From contig CAOKUH010000010.1 of assembly GCA_948472605.1 (NCBI GenBank), positions 1 through 20,643 on the forward strand: a stretch of DNA of 20,643 bases, read 5' to 3'. The translations under genes and the position numbers were made by a program. The stretch comes from an uncultured Mycoplasmatota bacterium (GTDB taxonomy: Bacteria; Bacillota_I; Bacilli_A; RF39; UBA660). This document shows, in pieces, positions 1 to 7,264 of this stretch. A model generated the notes under the pieces. The model saw only the letters and a list, made by a program, of their open reading frames with translations. It was not told where the DNA came from and did no database searches. The number at the start of each line of letters is the position of its first letter. Position 1 is the first letter of the stretch.

Positions 1-78
1 TTTTTACCAGATATAATGTGGTTTATTTTTATGACATTTTTGCTAATTAACTACAATAAATTTGAAAAAAATATGTAA
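1..78 (+). CDS. C-terminal tail of an unidentified membrane protein (5' end outside window)
   Basis: Frame 1 is open from the window edge to a TAA at 76-78 and gives 25 residues. They read as a hydrophobic segment (IMWFIFMTFLLI) followed by a short polar tail ending NKFEKNM. This looks like the last membrane helix and cytoplasmic tail of a larger protein that starts upstream. The fragment is too short to name a family. It converges on the minus-strand small peptide genes at 122-388. Confidence 0.45.
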   Translation, partial: FLPDIMWFIFMTFLLINYNKFEKNM

Positions 79-94
79 TTTGTTTAGATTTAAA

Positions 95-121
95 ATAAAA
101 AAAGAAGGTAAATCCTCCCTT
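95..121 (-). terminator. Rho-independent terminator for the two small peptide genes
   Basis: Read on the minus strand, AAGGGAGG pairs with CCTTCTTT across a 5-base ATTTA loop (8 bp including two G-T wobbles) and is followed by a T-rich run. It begins directly after the TAA of the 122-265 gene. Confidence 0.6.
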
Positions 122-265
122 TTAATATACTCCGCAGCCATTAAATCCTGCAAAAATTATTGCTAATAAGATAAATAATACTATTATAATAAAAGCTGTA
201 TTAATTCCTTGATTTTGGTTATTGTTATTGCAGTTATTTTCTTGGCATTTTTTGCAACAATTCAT
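122..265 (-). CDS. 47-residue Cys/Asn-rich one-helix membrane peptide, YjcZ-like
   Basis: The peptide begins MNCCKKCQENNCNNNN, continues with one hydrophobic helix (AFIIIVLFILLAIIFAG, about residues 24-40) and ends NGCGVY. A GGAGGTG site lies 11 bases before the ATG. The plan of a short Cys/Gly/Asn-rich head, one helix of the FIVLFILL type and a stubby tail is that of the YjcZ-type tiny membrane proteins of Bacilli, several of which are made during sporulation. The four cysteines in the head could bind metal or cross-link, but that is inference. It lies 30 bases downstream of the sister gene at 296-388 and probably shares its transcript, which ends at the hairpin at 95-121. Confidence 0.7.
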   Translation of the reverse strand: MNCCKKCQENNCNNNNQNQGINTAFIIIVLFILLAIIFAGFNGCGVY

Positions 266-295
266 TTAAATGGACACCTCCTTATTAATTAAAGA

Positions 296-388
296 CTAAA
301 TGAAAGCCCCTACGATGATTATAAGTAAGATGAATAGTACAAGTATTATAGCTGGACCAAGTCCGTTATTTCCACAACAATGATTCAT
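296..388 (-). CDS. 30-residue YjcZ-family one-helix peptide
   Basis: The product begins MNHCCGNNGLGPA, followed by a single helix IILVLFILLIIIVGAFI that reaches the C-terminus. The pattern Cys/Gly head, then VLFILLIIVGAxFI, is very close to the Bacillus YjcZ family of tiny membrane proteins, several of which are linked to sporulation. GGAGG sits 9 bases before the ATG at 388. Nearly the whole protein is a membrane anchor, so a structural or membrane-modulating role is likely; no enzyme function is possible at this size. It is the first gene of a two-gene unit with 122-265 and diverges from the prsA-like gene at 513. Confidence 0.75.
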   Translation of the reverse strand: MNHCCGNNGLGPAIILVLFILLIIIVGAFI

Positions 389-417
389 ATTTTCATTCCT
401 CCTTTATTTGTCTTTTC

Positions 418-430
418 ATTATATTGTATG
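418..430 (-). promoter_or_regulatory. Candidate promoter of the small peptide pair; -10 resembles SigE/SigK
   Basis: On the minus strand this reads CATACAATATAAT. It contains a TATAAT (418-423) and also CATACAAT (423-430), which matches the -10 consensus of the mother-cell sporulation factors SigE (CATACAnT) and SigK (CATAnnnTA). No good -35 is seen for SigA or SigE; an AC-containing CACC lies about 15 bases upstream, which suits SigK weakly. Confidence 0.45.
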
Positions 431-459
431 GTAAGTTTTTTAGTTGGTGAGTGTTCTTC

Positions 460-488
460 TTGTATTTTTTTTATAAATTAGATATAAT
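460..488 (+). promoter_or_regulatory. SigA-type promoter of the prsA-like gene
   Basis: TTGTAT at 460-465, a 17-base spacer and a consensus TATAAT at 483-488. It lies 24 bases before the start codon at 513 and is divergent from the small-peptide promoter. Confidence 0.65.
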
Positions 489-512
489 ACTAAATGTTTA
501 GGAGGATTTTAG

Positions 513-1532
513 ATGAAAAAGAAAGCAATAATAATAGGTCTATGTGCTTTAATAACATGTGGCTGTGGTAAAACTATTCCAAAATTAGAAAATGGAAGTG
601 ATGCTGTTGTTAGTTTTGAAAATGGTAGTATGATTAGTATTAATGAATTATATGATGATTTAAAAAATAATTATGCTCTAAATTCATTAATTAATATAGT
701 TGATAAAAAAATATTGGAAGATAAATATAAAGATCAACTAGGAAGTGCCAATGATTATGCTGATGGTACTATGAAATCATTAGAAGAGTTATATAAAGAT
801 AATTTATTATATGCAATTCAAAGTGCAACTTCTTATCAAACAGTAGAGGCTTATAGAAATTATGTATATATAAATTATTTACAAAATTTGGCTATTGAAG
901 ATTATGCTAAATCACAAATCACAGATAAGGAAATAAATAATTATTATGAAAAAAATATTTATGGGGATGTGTTAGTAAATCATATATTAATTACACCAAA
1001 TGTAGCAAGTGATGCTTCTAGTGAAGATAAAACTAAAGCAGAAAATGAAGCAAAGGAAAAAATTAATACAATAATAGCTAAATTAAAAGAAAGTAAAAAT
1101 GTTAAAGAGGATTTTACAAAGTTAGCTCGTGAAAATTCTGAAGATACTTCTACTAAAGAAGATGGGGGATCACTTGGATATATCAATAATGGTACTTTAT
1201 CAAGTAGTTATGATGAAATAGTTAAAAATGCATTTAAATTAAAAGATGGGGAATTTTCAACAGAAGTAATTACAACAGAACTTGGATATCATGTTATATA
1301 TCGTGAAGCTTCAAAAGAAAAAGCTAGTTTAGAAGATGTTAAAGATAATATTTTAGAAACCCTATCAAAAGAATTACTTGGTAAAGATAATACACTTTCA
1401 ATTAAAGCGCTACAAGAATTACGTAAAAATTATGGTATGAATATAGTAGATAGTGAAATACAAAGTCAATATGCAAAATATATCCAAAATGCTTTAGCAG
1501 CTGCTAGTAAAAGTGATAATGATAATAATTAA
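513..1532 (+). CDS. prsA: PrsA-like lipoprotein foldase (parvulin peptidyl-prolyl isomerase)
   Basis: An extracytoplasmic, membrane-anchored foldase that helps secreted proteins fold after Sec export. The N-terminus is a lipoprotein signal: KKK, a hydrophobic stretch and a lipobox ending at Cys18 (TCGC; Cys16 is an alternative). The middle is a helical chaperone-type region. A parvulin (PpiC) domain covers about residues 154-265, with the starting VNHIL motif (His157), the FTKLARENSEDTSTKEDGG region and the closing GYHVIYR (His260). The C-terminal segment is helical and charged, as in PrsA. At 339 residues it is slightly longer than B. subtilis PrsA. GGAGG at 501-505 fixes the start. It has its own promoter and terminator, so it is monocistronic. 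A less specific PpiC lipoprotein is the main alternative. Confidence 0.88.
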   Translation: MKKKAIIIGLCALITCGCGKTIPKLENGSDAVVSFENGSMISINELYDDLKNNYALNSLINIVDKKILEDKYKDQLGSANDYADGTMKSLEELYKDNLLYAIQSATSYQTVEAYRNYVYINYLQNLAIEDYAKSQITDKEINNYYEKNIYGDVLVNHILITPNVASDASSEDKTKAENEAKEKINTIIAKLKESKNVKEDFTKLARENSEDTSTKEDGGSLGYINNGTLSSSYDEIVKNAFKLKDGEFSTEVITTELGYHVIYREASKEKASLEDVKDNILETLSKELLGKDNTLSIKALQELRKNYGMNIVDSEIQSQYAKYIQNALAAASKSDNDNN

Positions 1533-1561
1533 GTAGGCATAAAAGATGTTCTACTTTTTTT
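1531..1561 (+). terminator. Terminator after the prsA-like gene
   Basis: AAGTAG pairs with CTACTT, with an inner CAT/ATG pairing and a small bulge, followed by a run of T. It overlaps the TAA stop of the foldase gene. Confidence 0.65.
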
Positions 1562-1601
1562 GATTTCTATGATAAAATAAAAACATATGAGGAGTGTTAG
1601 T

Positions 1602-3107
1602 ATGCTAGTAGCAATTAAAAGAATTCTAATAGTAGGAGTAGGTATATTATTACAATTAGGATTTGCCATAATAGTTCGTTTTTTCTTTTATGAACATATA
1701 GCAATCATAGGAGGAATTTATGAATTATTAAGCTTTTTAATCGTTTTGAAAATTTTAAAAGATAGTACAAGATTATCTAATGATTTGCCATGGATTATAT
1801 TAATTCTTTTATTTCCCATATTTGGAACTATTCTTCTAATAACTATTGGAAATAATTATAAAAATAATAAATTATTAAAGAACATTTATAATTTAGAAAA
1901 AGAATATAGTAAATACTTGGAGCCAAATTTAGAAGTTAGAAAAAAGGTTATAGATAATAAATTAGATAATTTACAATATATTTTAAATAGGACAAGTTAT
2001 CCTGTTACCATGAATGATGAATTAACTTACTATGATTTTGGAGAAAAGTTTTATCCTGAATTATTAAAGGAATTAAAAAAAGCTGAAAGATATATTTTTA
2101 TGGAATACTTTATTATTAATAAAGGAGTTATGTGGAATAGTATTTTAGAAATTTTAAAAGAAAAGGTTAAAAATGGTGTTGATGTAAGAATTATTTATGA
2201 TGATGCAGGAAGTATTGCTATGTTATCAACGAAATATCCAAAATTTTTAGAAAGTTTAGGAATAAAATGTAGGCCTTTTAATAAACTTAGTCCTTTTAAA
2301 GGGGTGTTTATGAATAACAGAGATCATCGAAAAATGACCATTATTGATGGTTTAGTTGCTTTTTCTGGGGGAGTTAATATAAGTGATGAGTATATAAATA
2401 TAGGAAGTAAATATGGAATTTGGAAGGATAATGGAATTAAAATAGTAGGAGATTCTATTTGGAATTTAACTATTATGTTTTTAACAATGTGGAATGCCAA
2501 CAACAAAGAAGATGAAGATTTATGGAAATTTAAAGGAGAATTTAAAAAAAGTAATAAAGATAGTGGATATGTTGTTTCTTATGGAGTATCACCAATACAT
2601 GAAGATTTAATAGGAGAAGATGTTTATATTAATATGATAAATAGTGCCAAAAAATATTTATACATTATGACTCCGTATTTAATTATAGATACTGATATGT
2701 TAAACTCTCTTATTAGAGCTAGTAAAAGAGGTGTTGATGTAAGAATAATTGTTCCTGGTATACCAGATAAGAAATTAGTATATATGCAAACTACATCATT
2801 TTTTAAAATACTACATGAAAGTGGAGTGAAGCTTTTTAAATATAGTCAAGGATTTGTCCATTCAAAAGTTTTTTTATCTGATGATATAAGAGCTATAGTT
2901 GGAACAATTAATATGGATTATAGAAGTTTATATCTTCATTTTGAAAATGGTATTTATATGGAAGAGGTAAAAGAATTAGAAAATATTAAAAAAGATTTTG
3001 TTGAAACTTTAAATGACTCATTAAAACTTGAAGATAAAGATATGAAAGAAAATATATTTAAAAGTATATGGCAAGCAATTCTTAGATTATTTGCTCCGTT
3101 ATTTTAA
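1602..3107 (+). CDS. cls: Cardiolipin synthase (two-HKD phospholipase D family)
   Basis: Makes cardiolipin from two phosphatidylglycerol molecules at the cytoplasmic membrane. The first 90 residues hold N-terminal membrane helices of the PLDc_N type. Two catalytic HxKxxxxD motifs follow: HRKMTIIDG with His242, and HSKVFLSDD with His420, each trailed by the usual small-residue/Asn pattern (SGGVNISDEY and VGTINMDYRS). The length of 501 residues is normal for the family. An ATG also occurs in frame at 1587, but AGGAG at 1590-1594 lies between the two, so ATG 1602 (MLVAIKR) is the start. The C-terminus ends in a short hydrophobic tail. It lies between two extracytoplasmic isomerase lipoproteins and belongs to the same envelope-related block. 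Confidence 0.93.
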   Translation: MLVAIKRILIVGVGILLQLGFAIIVRFFFYEHIAIIGGIYELLSFLIVLKILKDSTRLSNDLPWIILILLFPIFGTILLITIGNNYKNNKLLKNIYNLEKEYSKYLEPNLEVRKKVIDNKLDNLQYILNRTSYPVTMNDELTYYDFGEKFYPELLKELKKAERYIFMEYFIINKGVMWNSILEILKEKVKNGVDVRIIYDDAGSIAMLSTKYPKFLESLGIKCRPFNKLSPFKGVFMNNRDHRKMTIIDGLVAFSGGVNISDEYINIGSKYGIWKDNGIKIVGDSIWNLTIMFLTMWNANNKEDEDLWKFKGEFKKSNKDSGYVVSYGVSPIHEDLIGEDVYINMINSAKKYLYIMTPYLIIDTDMLNSLIRASKRGVDVRIIVPGIPDKKLVYMQTTSFFKILHESGVKLFKYSQGFVHSKVFLSDDIRAIVGTINMDYRSLYLHFENGIYMEEVKELENIKKDFVETLNDSLKLEDKDMKENIFKSIWQAILRLFAPLF

Positions 3108-3126
3108 TTCTTTTATAAAAAATACA

Positions 3127-3155
3127 TTTACTTTTAATAAAACGATTAGTAAAAT
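3127..3155 (+). promoter_or_regulatory. Candidate SigA promoter of the cyclophilin-gltX unit
   Basis: TTTACT (3127-3132), a 17-base spacer and TAAAAT (3150-3155), placed in the 103-base gap before the gene at 3211. Confidence 0.45.
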
Positions 3156-3210
3156 AAGAGGTAGTTAATTTAAGTGAGATTGAAATATAAAAAATAGGAA
3201 GGATAATAAA

Positions 3211-3816
3211 ATGAAAAAATTTAAATTAGTAGTTATGATATTAACTATATTTTTTTTAGTAGGTTGTGGGAAAGAAAACTTAAGTGAAGAGAAACAATAT
3301 GATGGTATAGCTTATCAGGAAACAAATAAAAGAACAAATAATGTGGTAATTAATTTAGAAAATGATAAAAAAATAGTTTTAGAGTTATATTCTGATATTG
3401 CTCCGATAACTGTTAAAAATTTTCAAAAATTAGTGGAGGATGATTTTTACAATGATATTATATTTCATCGTGTAGTAAGAGATTTTGTTATTCAAGCTGG
3501 AGATGGAACTAGTCTTGGGCGAAATGCTAATACAATAAAGGGTGAATTTAGTAATAATGGTATTAACAATAGTTTATTGCATGAACAAGGAGTAATTTCG
3601 ATGGCTAGGACTACTAATAATATGAATAGTGCTAGTAGTCAGTTTTTTATAATGTTAAAAGATAACAAATCTCTTGATGGTGATTATGCCGCTTTTGGGC
3701 GTGTTATAGCAGGATTAGATAATGTTTTAGAAATTGGTAAGGTTGTAGTTGATAAGAATGATAAACCTTTAAAAGATATTAAAATTTTAAGTATGGAATT
3801 TGTGAGGGTGAAATAA
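3211..3816 (+). CDS. Cyclophilin-type peptidyl-prolyl isomerase lipoprotein
   Basis: A membrane-anchored proline isomerase acting outside the cell membrane. The signal peptide ends in a clean lipobox, LVGC, with the lipidated Cys at residue 19. The cyclophilin fold occupies about residues 45-200: ELYSDIAPITVKNF, then the catalytic FHRVV (Arg87), FVIQAGD, and SSQFFIML (Gln144-Phe145-Phe146), ending with AAFGRVIAGLD. The active-site Arg and the QFF motif are intact, and 201 residues suits a lipoprotein cyclophilin. AGGAAGG before the ATG sets the start. gltX starts 1 base after its stop codon, so the two are co-transcribed. With the PrsA-like gene this makes two unrelated isomerase lipoproteins within 3 kb. 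Confidence 0.88.
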   Translation: MKKFKLVVMILTIFFLVGCGKENLSEEKQYDGIAYQETNKRTNNVVINLENDKKIVLELYSDIAPITVKNFQKLVEDDFYNDIIFHRVVRDFVIQAGDGTSLGRNANTIKGEFSNNGINNSLLHEQGVISMARTTNNMNSASSQFFIMLKDNKSLDGDYAAFGRVIAGLDNVLEIGKVVVDKNDKPLKDIKILSMEFVRVK

Positions 3817-3817
3817 T

Positions 3818-5470
3818 ATGAATAGAGAAGATTTAGCTAATTTAATATTTCCGAATATTAATAGAACAATTAAAGATTATGAAGCTATGTATCCTAAAAG
3901 AGATTTAGGAGAAAATGCTCGTGTAACAAGATTTGCCCCTAGTCCTACAGGGTTCATGCATATTGGTCATTTTATGCCATTGTTAATAGATTATGTTTTA
4001 GCGCGTCAAAGTAATGGAGTATTTTATTTAAGAAATGAAGATACAGATACTTCACGTGAAGTAGAAGGGGCAATAGAGTATATTCGTCATGTTTTAGAAT
4101 GGTATCATCTTATTCCAGATGAATATGAATATAAAGATAATGGAGAAACTAAAGGTAATTATGCTCCTTATATACAATCTGAAAGAAAAGAAATATATCA
4201 AACATTTATTAAGCATTTAATAATTGAAGGCAGTGCTTATCCTTGTTTTTTAACAAAAGAAGAAATGGATGTTATTAGAGAAGGACAAGCTCGTGATAAG
4301 AGAAGAATAGGTATTTATGGAAGATATGCTAAATATCGTGATTTACCAGTTAACGAAGCGATGGAAAGAATAAAAAATGGAGAAATATTTACTATTCGTC
4401 TAAAAAGTAAGGGCGACTTTAGTCGTAAATTTAAATTTGATGATTTAGCTAATGGAGAGATGGAATTTCCAGAAAATGATTTAGATATTCCAATAATGAA
4501 AGCAAAAGATGGTTTACCAACATATCATTTTGCCCATTTAGTTGATGATTATTTAATGCATACCACTCATGTAGTTAGAGGAAGTGAATGGGTAAGTTCT
4601 ATCCCTATACATTACGAACTATTTAAAACTTTTGGTTATAAAATGCCTAAATATATTCATATTCCTTTAATTTTGAAAAAAGATGGAGATACTATTAGAA
4701 AAATATCTAAACGTTTAGATCCTGAGGCTAGAATGACTTATTACGAAGAAAAAGGATATCCTTATTTAGCGGTTATAGAAGCTATAATGACAATTGCTAA
4801 TTCAAATTATGAATCATGGAGAGAAGGACATCCTGATGCTCATTTTACAGAATTTCAATTTTCACCTAAAAAAATGAGTAGTAGTGGAGCATTATTTGAT
4901 TTAGATAAACTTGATAATATTTCCAAAAATTTTATTAGTCGTTTAACAAAAGAAGAAGTTTATAGTGAAGTATTATCTTGGAGTAAAATTTATGATTTAG
5001 AATTTGCAGATATTTTAGAAAAGTATAAAGATTATTCGATGGCTATATATAATATCGAAAGAGAACAAAAGAAACCTAGAAAAGATTATACTTATTATAG
5101 TGAAATAAAGAATAAAACTTGGTATATGTATGATGAATATTTTAAAGATATAGAATGTAATTTTTTAGAATATAATCTTGTTGATGTAAAAGTTATTTTA
5201 AGTGAATATAAAGAAATTTATAATGATAATGATACTAATGAAGAATGGTTTAATAAAATAAAAGAGTTGTGTAATAAATTAAATTATGCTACGGATATGA
5301 AAGCCTATAAGCTTGATGCATCTGGTTATAAAGGAAGTATAGTTGATGTAACTAATATTATTCGTATAGCACTTACTAGTTTAACAATTTCACCTGATCT
5401 TTATAGTATTATGAAAATATTAGGCAAAGAAAGAATTTTAAAAAGATTAGATAAAATTATTGCAAAATAA
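3818..5470 (+). CDS. gltX: Glutamyl-tRNA synthetase
   Basis: Charges tRNA-Glu with glutamate in the cytoplasm. It is a class I synthetase: the signature FAPSPTGFMHIGH (about residues 40-52) is the HIGH motif, and KISKR (about 293-298) is the KMSKR loop. Between them, DTDTSREV and HVVRGSEW are typical of the Glu/Gln branch. At 550 residues with the KISKRLDPEA loop it resembles the longer GltX form of clostridia and related groups more than the roughly 480-residue E. coli form. The C-terminal helical half would read the anticodon. GAGGG precedes the ATG. The gene follows the cyclophilin gene by one base, and its 3' end contains the promoter of the next gene. Confidence 0.93.
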   Translation: MNREDLANLIFPNINRTIKDYEAMYPKRDLGENARVTRFAPSPTGFMHIGHFMPLLIDYVLARQSNGVFYLRNEDTDTSREVEGAIEYIRHVLEWYHLIPDEYEYKDNGETKGNYAPYIQSERKEIYQTFIKHLIIEGSAYPCFLTKEEMDVIREGQARDKRRIGIYGRYAKYRDLPVNEAMERIKNGEIFTIRLKSKGDFSRKFKFDDLANGEMEFPENDLDIPIMKAKDGLPTYHFAHLVDDYLMHTTHVVRGSEWVSSIPIHYELFKTFGYKMPKYIHIPLILKKDGDTIRKISKRLDPEARMTYYEEKGYPYLAVIEAIMTIANSNYESWREGHPDAHFTEFQFSPKKMSSSGALFDLDKLDNISKNFISRLTKEEVYSEVLSWSKIYDLEFADILEKYKDYSMAIYNIEREQKKPRKDYTYYSEIKNKTWYMYDEYFKDIECNFLEYNLVDVKVILSEYKEIYNDNDTNEEWFNKIKELCNKLNYATDMKAYKLDASGYKGSIVDVTNIIRIALTSLTISPDLYSIMKILGKERILKRLDKIIAK

Positions 5471-5488
5471 CTATATATTTTCTATAAT
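5460..5488 (+). promoter_or_regulatory. SigA promoter for the 5519 gene, overlapping the end of gltX
   Basis: TTGCAA (5460-5465), a 17-base spacer and TATAAT (5483-5488). The -35 lies inside the last codons of gltX. A GGAAGGAG ribosome site follows before the ATG at 5519. Confidence 0.65.
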
Positions 5489-5518
5489 ACAGCTAAGAAA
5501 AGGGAAGGAGACTATTAA

Positions 5519-7120
5519 ATGGCCGCACAAAAGAAGACTGATGATACTAAAGTAGTAAAAAAAACAAGTTCTAATTCTAAAAGTACAAATACTCCTAAAA
5601 AAAATCCTTCTAAAAAAACAACTTCAAAAACAATAGAAAAAAAAGAAACTTCAACATCTAAAAATAAAAACTTAAAAAAAGCTGAAACAACTATAAAAAA
5701 AGAGGCAAATAATAAGGTAAAAGCTAAAAAAGGTTCTGATGTTAAAAAGAAAACTTCTAGTACTAAAGTAAAAGTAACACCGAAAAAAAGTAATGATAGT
5801 GTGGTAATTAAAGATAAAAGTACAGAAAGTTTAAAAAAAGCAACTTCGAAAGAAGACAAAAAAAAAGAATCGTTAAAAATAAAAAGTAAAGTTGAAAAGA
5901 AAAAAGCAACTATAACAAAAGAAAATGAAACAAAAAGTAAGAATAAAACCTTAGAAGAAAAACAAGTTAAAAAAAATATAAAAAATTATATTGAGTTATT
6001 TTGCATTAAAGTAAAAGATAAAATAAAAAAAATATTTAATAAATTAAAAGATAGTTTTGATTGTTTAATACCAGTGATTAAATTAAATTCTAAAAAAATA
6101 AGAATTAAAATAAAAAGAATTTTTAAATCATTGATAGTAAAATTTAAAAAATTAAATGTAATAATTAGCGAAAAAATAATTGAAAGAAAAATAAAAAATT
6201 CTGAAAAAAAGTTAATTAGAGCAAATAGAAAAGCTATAAAAAAAGCTAATAAAGAAATAAAAAAACAAGTTTCAGAAAAATTTGATATAAATAATTTAAA
6301 TGATGTACAAGAAAATAAGAAAAGAAAAAAGTCTTTAAAAAGAAAAGTTGAATTAGTTATATTTATAATATTATGTATAGTAGTTATGATTATGTTAATG
6401 ATACCATATGGGACAAGTTTTTATATTTCTGATGCTTCAGGTGTTATTTTAGAAGTTCCAAAGTTTGTTATATCAAAAGAAGAATGTTGTAATTACTCTG
6501 CATCTTTTACAACAATTAGAAGTTCTTGGGCTTTAAAGAAAGATTTAGAAGCTATGATTGATAAATATGAACCTTTAAATTGTGATGATAAAATTTATTA
6601 TTATAATAGAGAAAAAGATTATACTATTACTGATTATGGTGTAATTGAAAGAAAAATATTTAATGAAGTATTTATTACCTATGGAAAAGGTAATTCTTGT
6701 GATATCAAAACGGCTTTTAAAAAGTTAGAATTACTTGATAATGATTTTTCTTTAAAGGATGCCAAAAAAGATGGTAATTATGTAATAGATGGAGAAAATG
6801 TTTATAACGCTGAGAGTTATGACAATTTCATGAAAAATGTTAAAGATAAGATACCAAGTATTTTAAGAATTGTTACTACAAATAAAGAAGGTGACGTTTT
6901 AATTACTGATTTAGAGTATTTAAAGAATGGTAAGTTTATAGTTACTTATGATGGAACACGTGATAGACATGCTAAAGATCATCGTAGTATAGTAGCTTAC
7001 AAATATGAACATTTAGGAGTTACCAAAAAAAATATGGTATATGCTTATAATGGAAAAGAAATTATAACTAAAAATCCTAAAAAGGAACAAGCTTACTATT
7101 TATTTACTTTAAAAAAATAA
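5519..7120 (+). CDS. Lys-rich single-pass membrane protein with DUF4362-like outer domain
   Basis: 533 residues in three parts. Residues 1-155 are a low-complexity Lys/Ser/Thr/Asn tract with almost no hydrophobic residues. Residues 155-275 remain very basic but become helical (many KKI and KIK steps). One membrane helix spans about 278-298 (LVIFIILCIVVMIMLMIPYG). The remaining 235 residues would lie outside and carry four cysteines (ECC, NCDD, SCD) that could pair. Within this part, residues about 425-500 (IPSILRIVTTNKEGD, then DLEYLKNGKFIVTYDGTRD) resemble DUF4362 of Bacilli, whose function is unknown. The positive-inside rule fits a cytoplasmic basic tail, which could contact nucleic acid or anionic lipid; that is inference. 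The gene has its own promoter and terminator. Confidence 0.75.
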   Translation: MAAQKKTDDTKVVKKTSSNSKSTNTPKKNPSKKTTSKTIEKKETSTSKNKNLKKAETTIKKEANNKVKAKKGSDVKKKTSSTKVKVTPKKSNDSVVIKDKSTESLKKATSKEDKKKESLKIKSKVEKKKATITKENETKSKNKTLEEKQVKKNIKNYIELFCIKVKDKIKKIFNKLKDSFDCLIPVIKLNSKKIRIKIKRIFKSLIVKFKKLNVIISEKIIERKIKNSEKKLIRANRKAIKKANKEIKKQVSEKFDINNLNDVQENKKRKKSLKRKVELVIFIILCIVVMIMLMIPYGTSFYISDASGVILEVPKFVISKEECCNYSASFTTIRSSWALKKDLEAMIDKYEPLNCDDKIYYYNREKDYTITDYGVIERKIFNEVFITYGKGNSCDIKTAFKKLELLDNDFSLKDAKKDGNYVIDGENVYNAESYDNFMKNVKDKIPSILRIVTTNKEGDVLITDLEYLKNGKFIVTYDGTRDRHAKDHRSIVAYKYEHLGVTKKNMVYAYNGKEIITKNPKKEQAYYLFTLKK

Positions 7121-7134
7121 AGATTTTAGTTATT

Positions 7135-7176
7135 AAAGATTGTAATTTCTAAAGTAGGAAAACAATCTTTTTATTT
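7135..7176 (+). terminator. Rho-independent terminator after the 5519 gene
   Basis: AAAGATTGT (7135-7143) pairs perfectly with ACAATCTTT (7162-7170), an 18-base loop lies between them, and a T-rich run follows. Confidence 0.75.
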
Positions 7177-7225
7177 GCATGAAATATACTGAATTTTTTT
7201 AGTAGATTTTAATTATATATAGATG

Positions 7226-7231
7226 TATAAT
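7226..7231 (+). promoter_or_regulatory. Candidate -10 box of the five-repeat gene
   Basis: TATAAT, with a weak -35 candidate TAGATT at 7203-7208 and a 17-base spacer. The start codon is 34 bases downstream at 7265, with an AAAGGGA ribosome site. Confidence 0.5.
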
Positions 7232-7264
7232 AAGTAGAAAATATATTGAGAAAGGGAATTAATT

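Noticed and set aside
513..3816. A dedicated protein-export operon formed by the PrsA-like gene, cls and the cyclophilin gene.
   Set aside because: A terminator follows the PrsA-like gene and a separate promoter precedes the cyclophilin gene, so a single operon is not supported.
5515..5859. Minus-strand open frame of 114 codons opposite the Lys-rich region.
   Set aside because: Antisense of Lys codons gives Phe/Leu-rich sequence automatically, and no ribosome site or promoter supports it.
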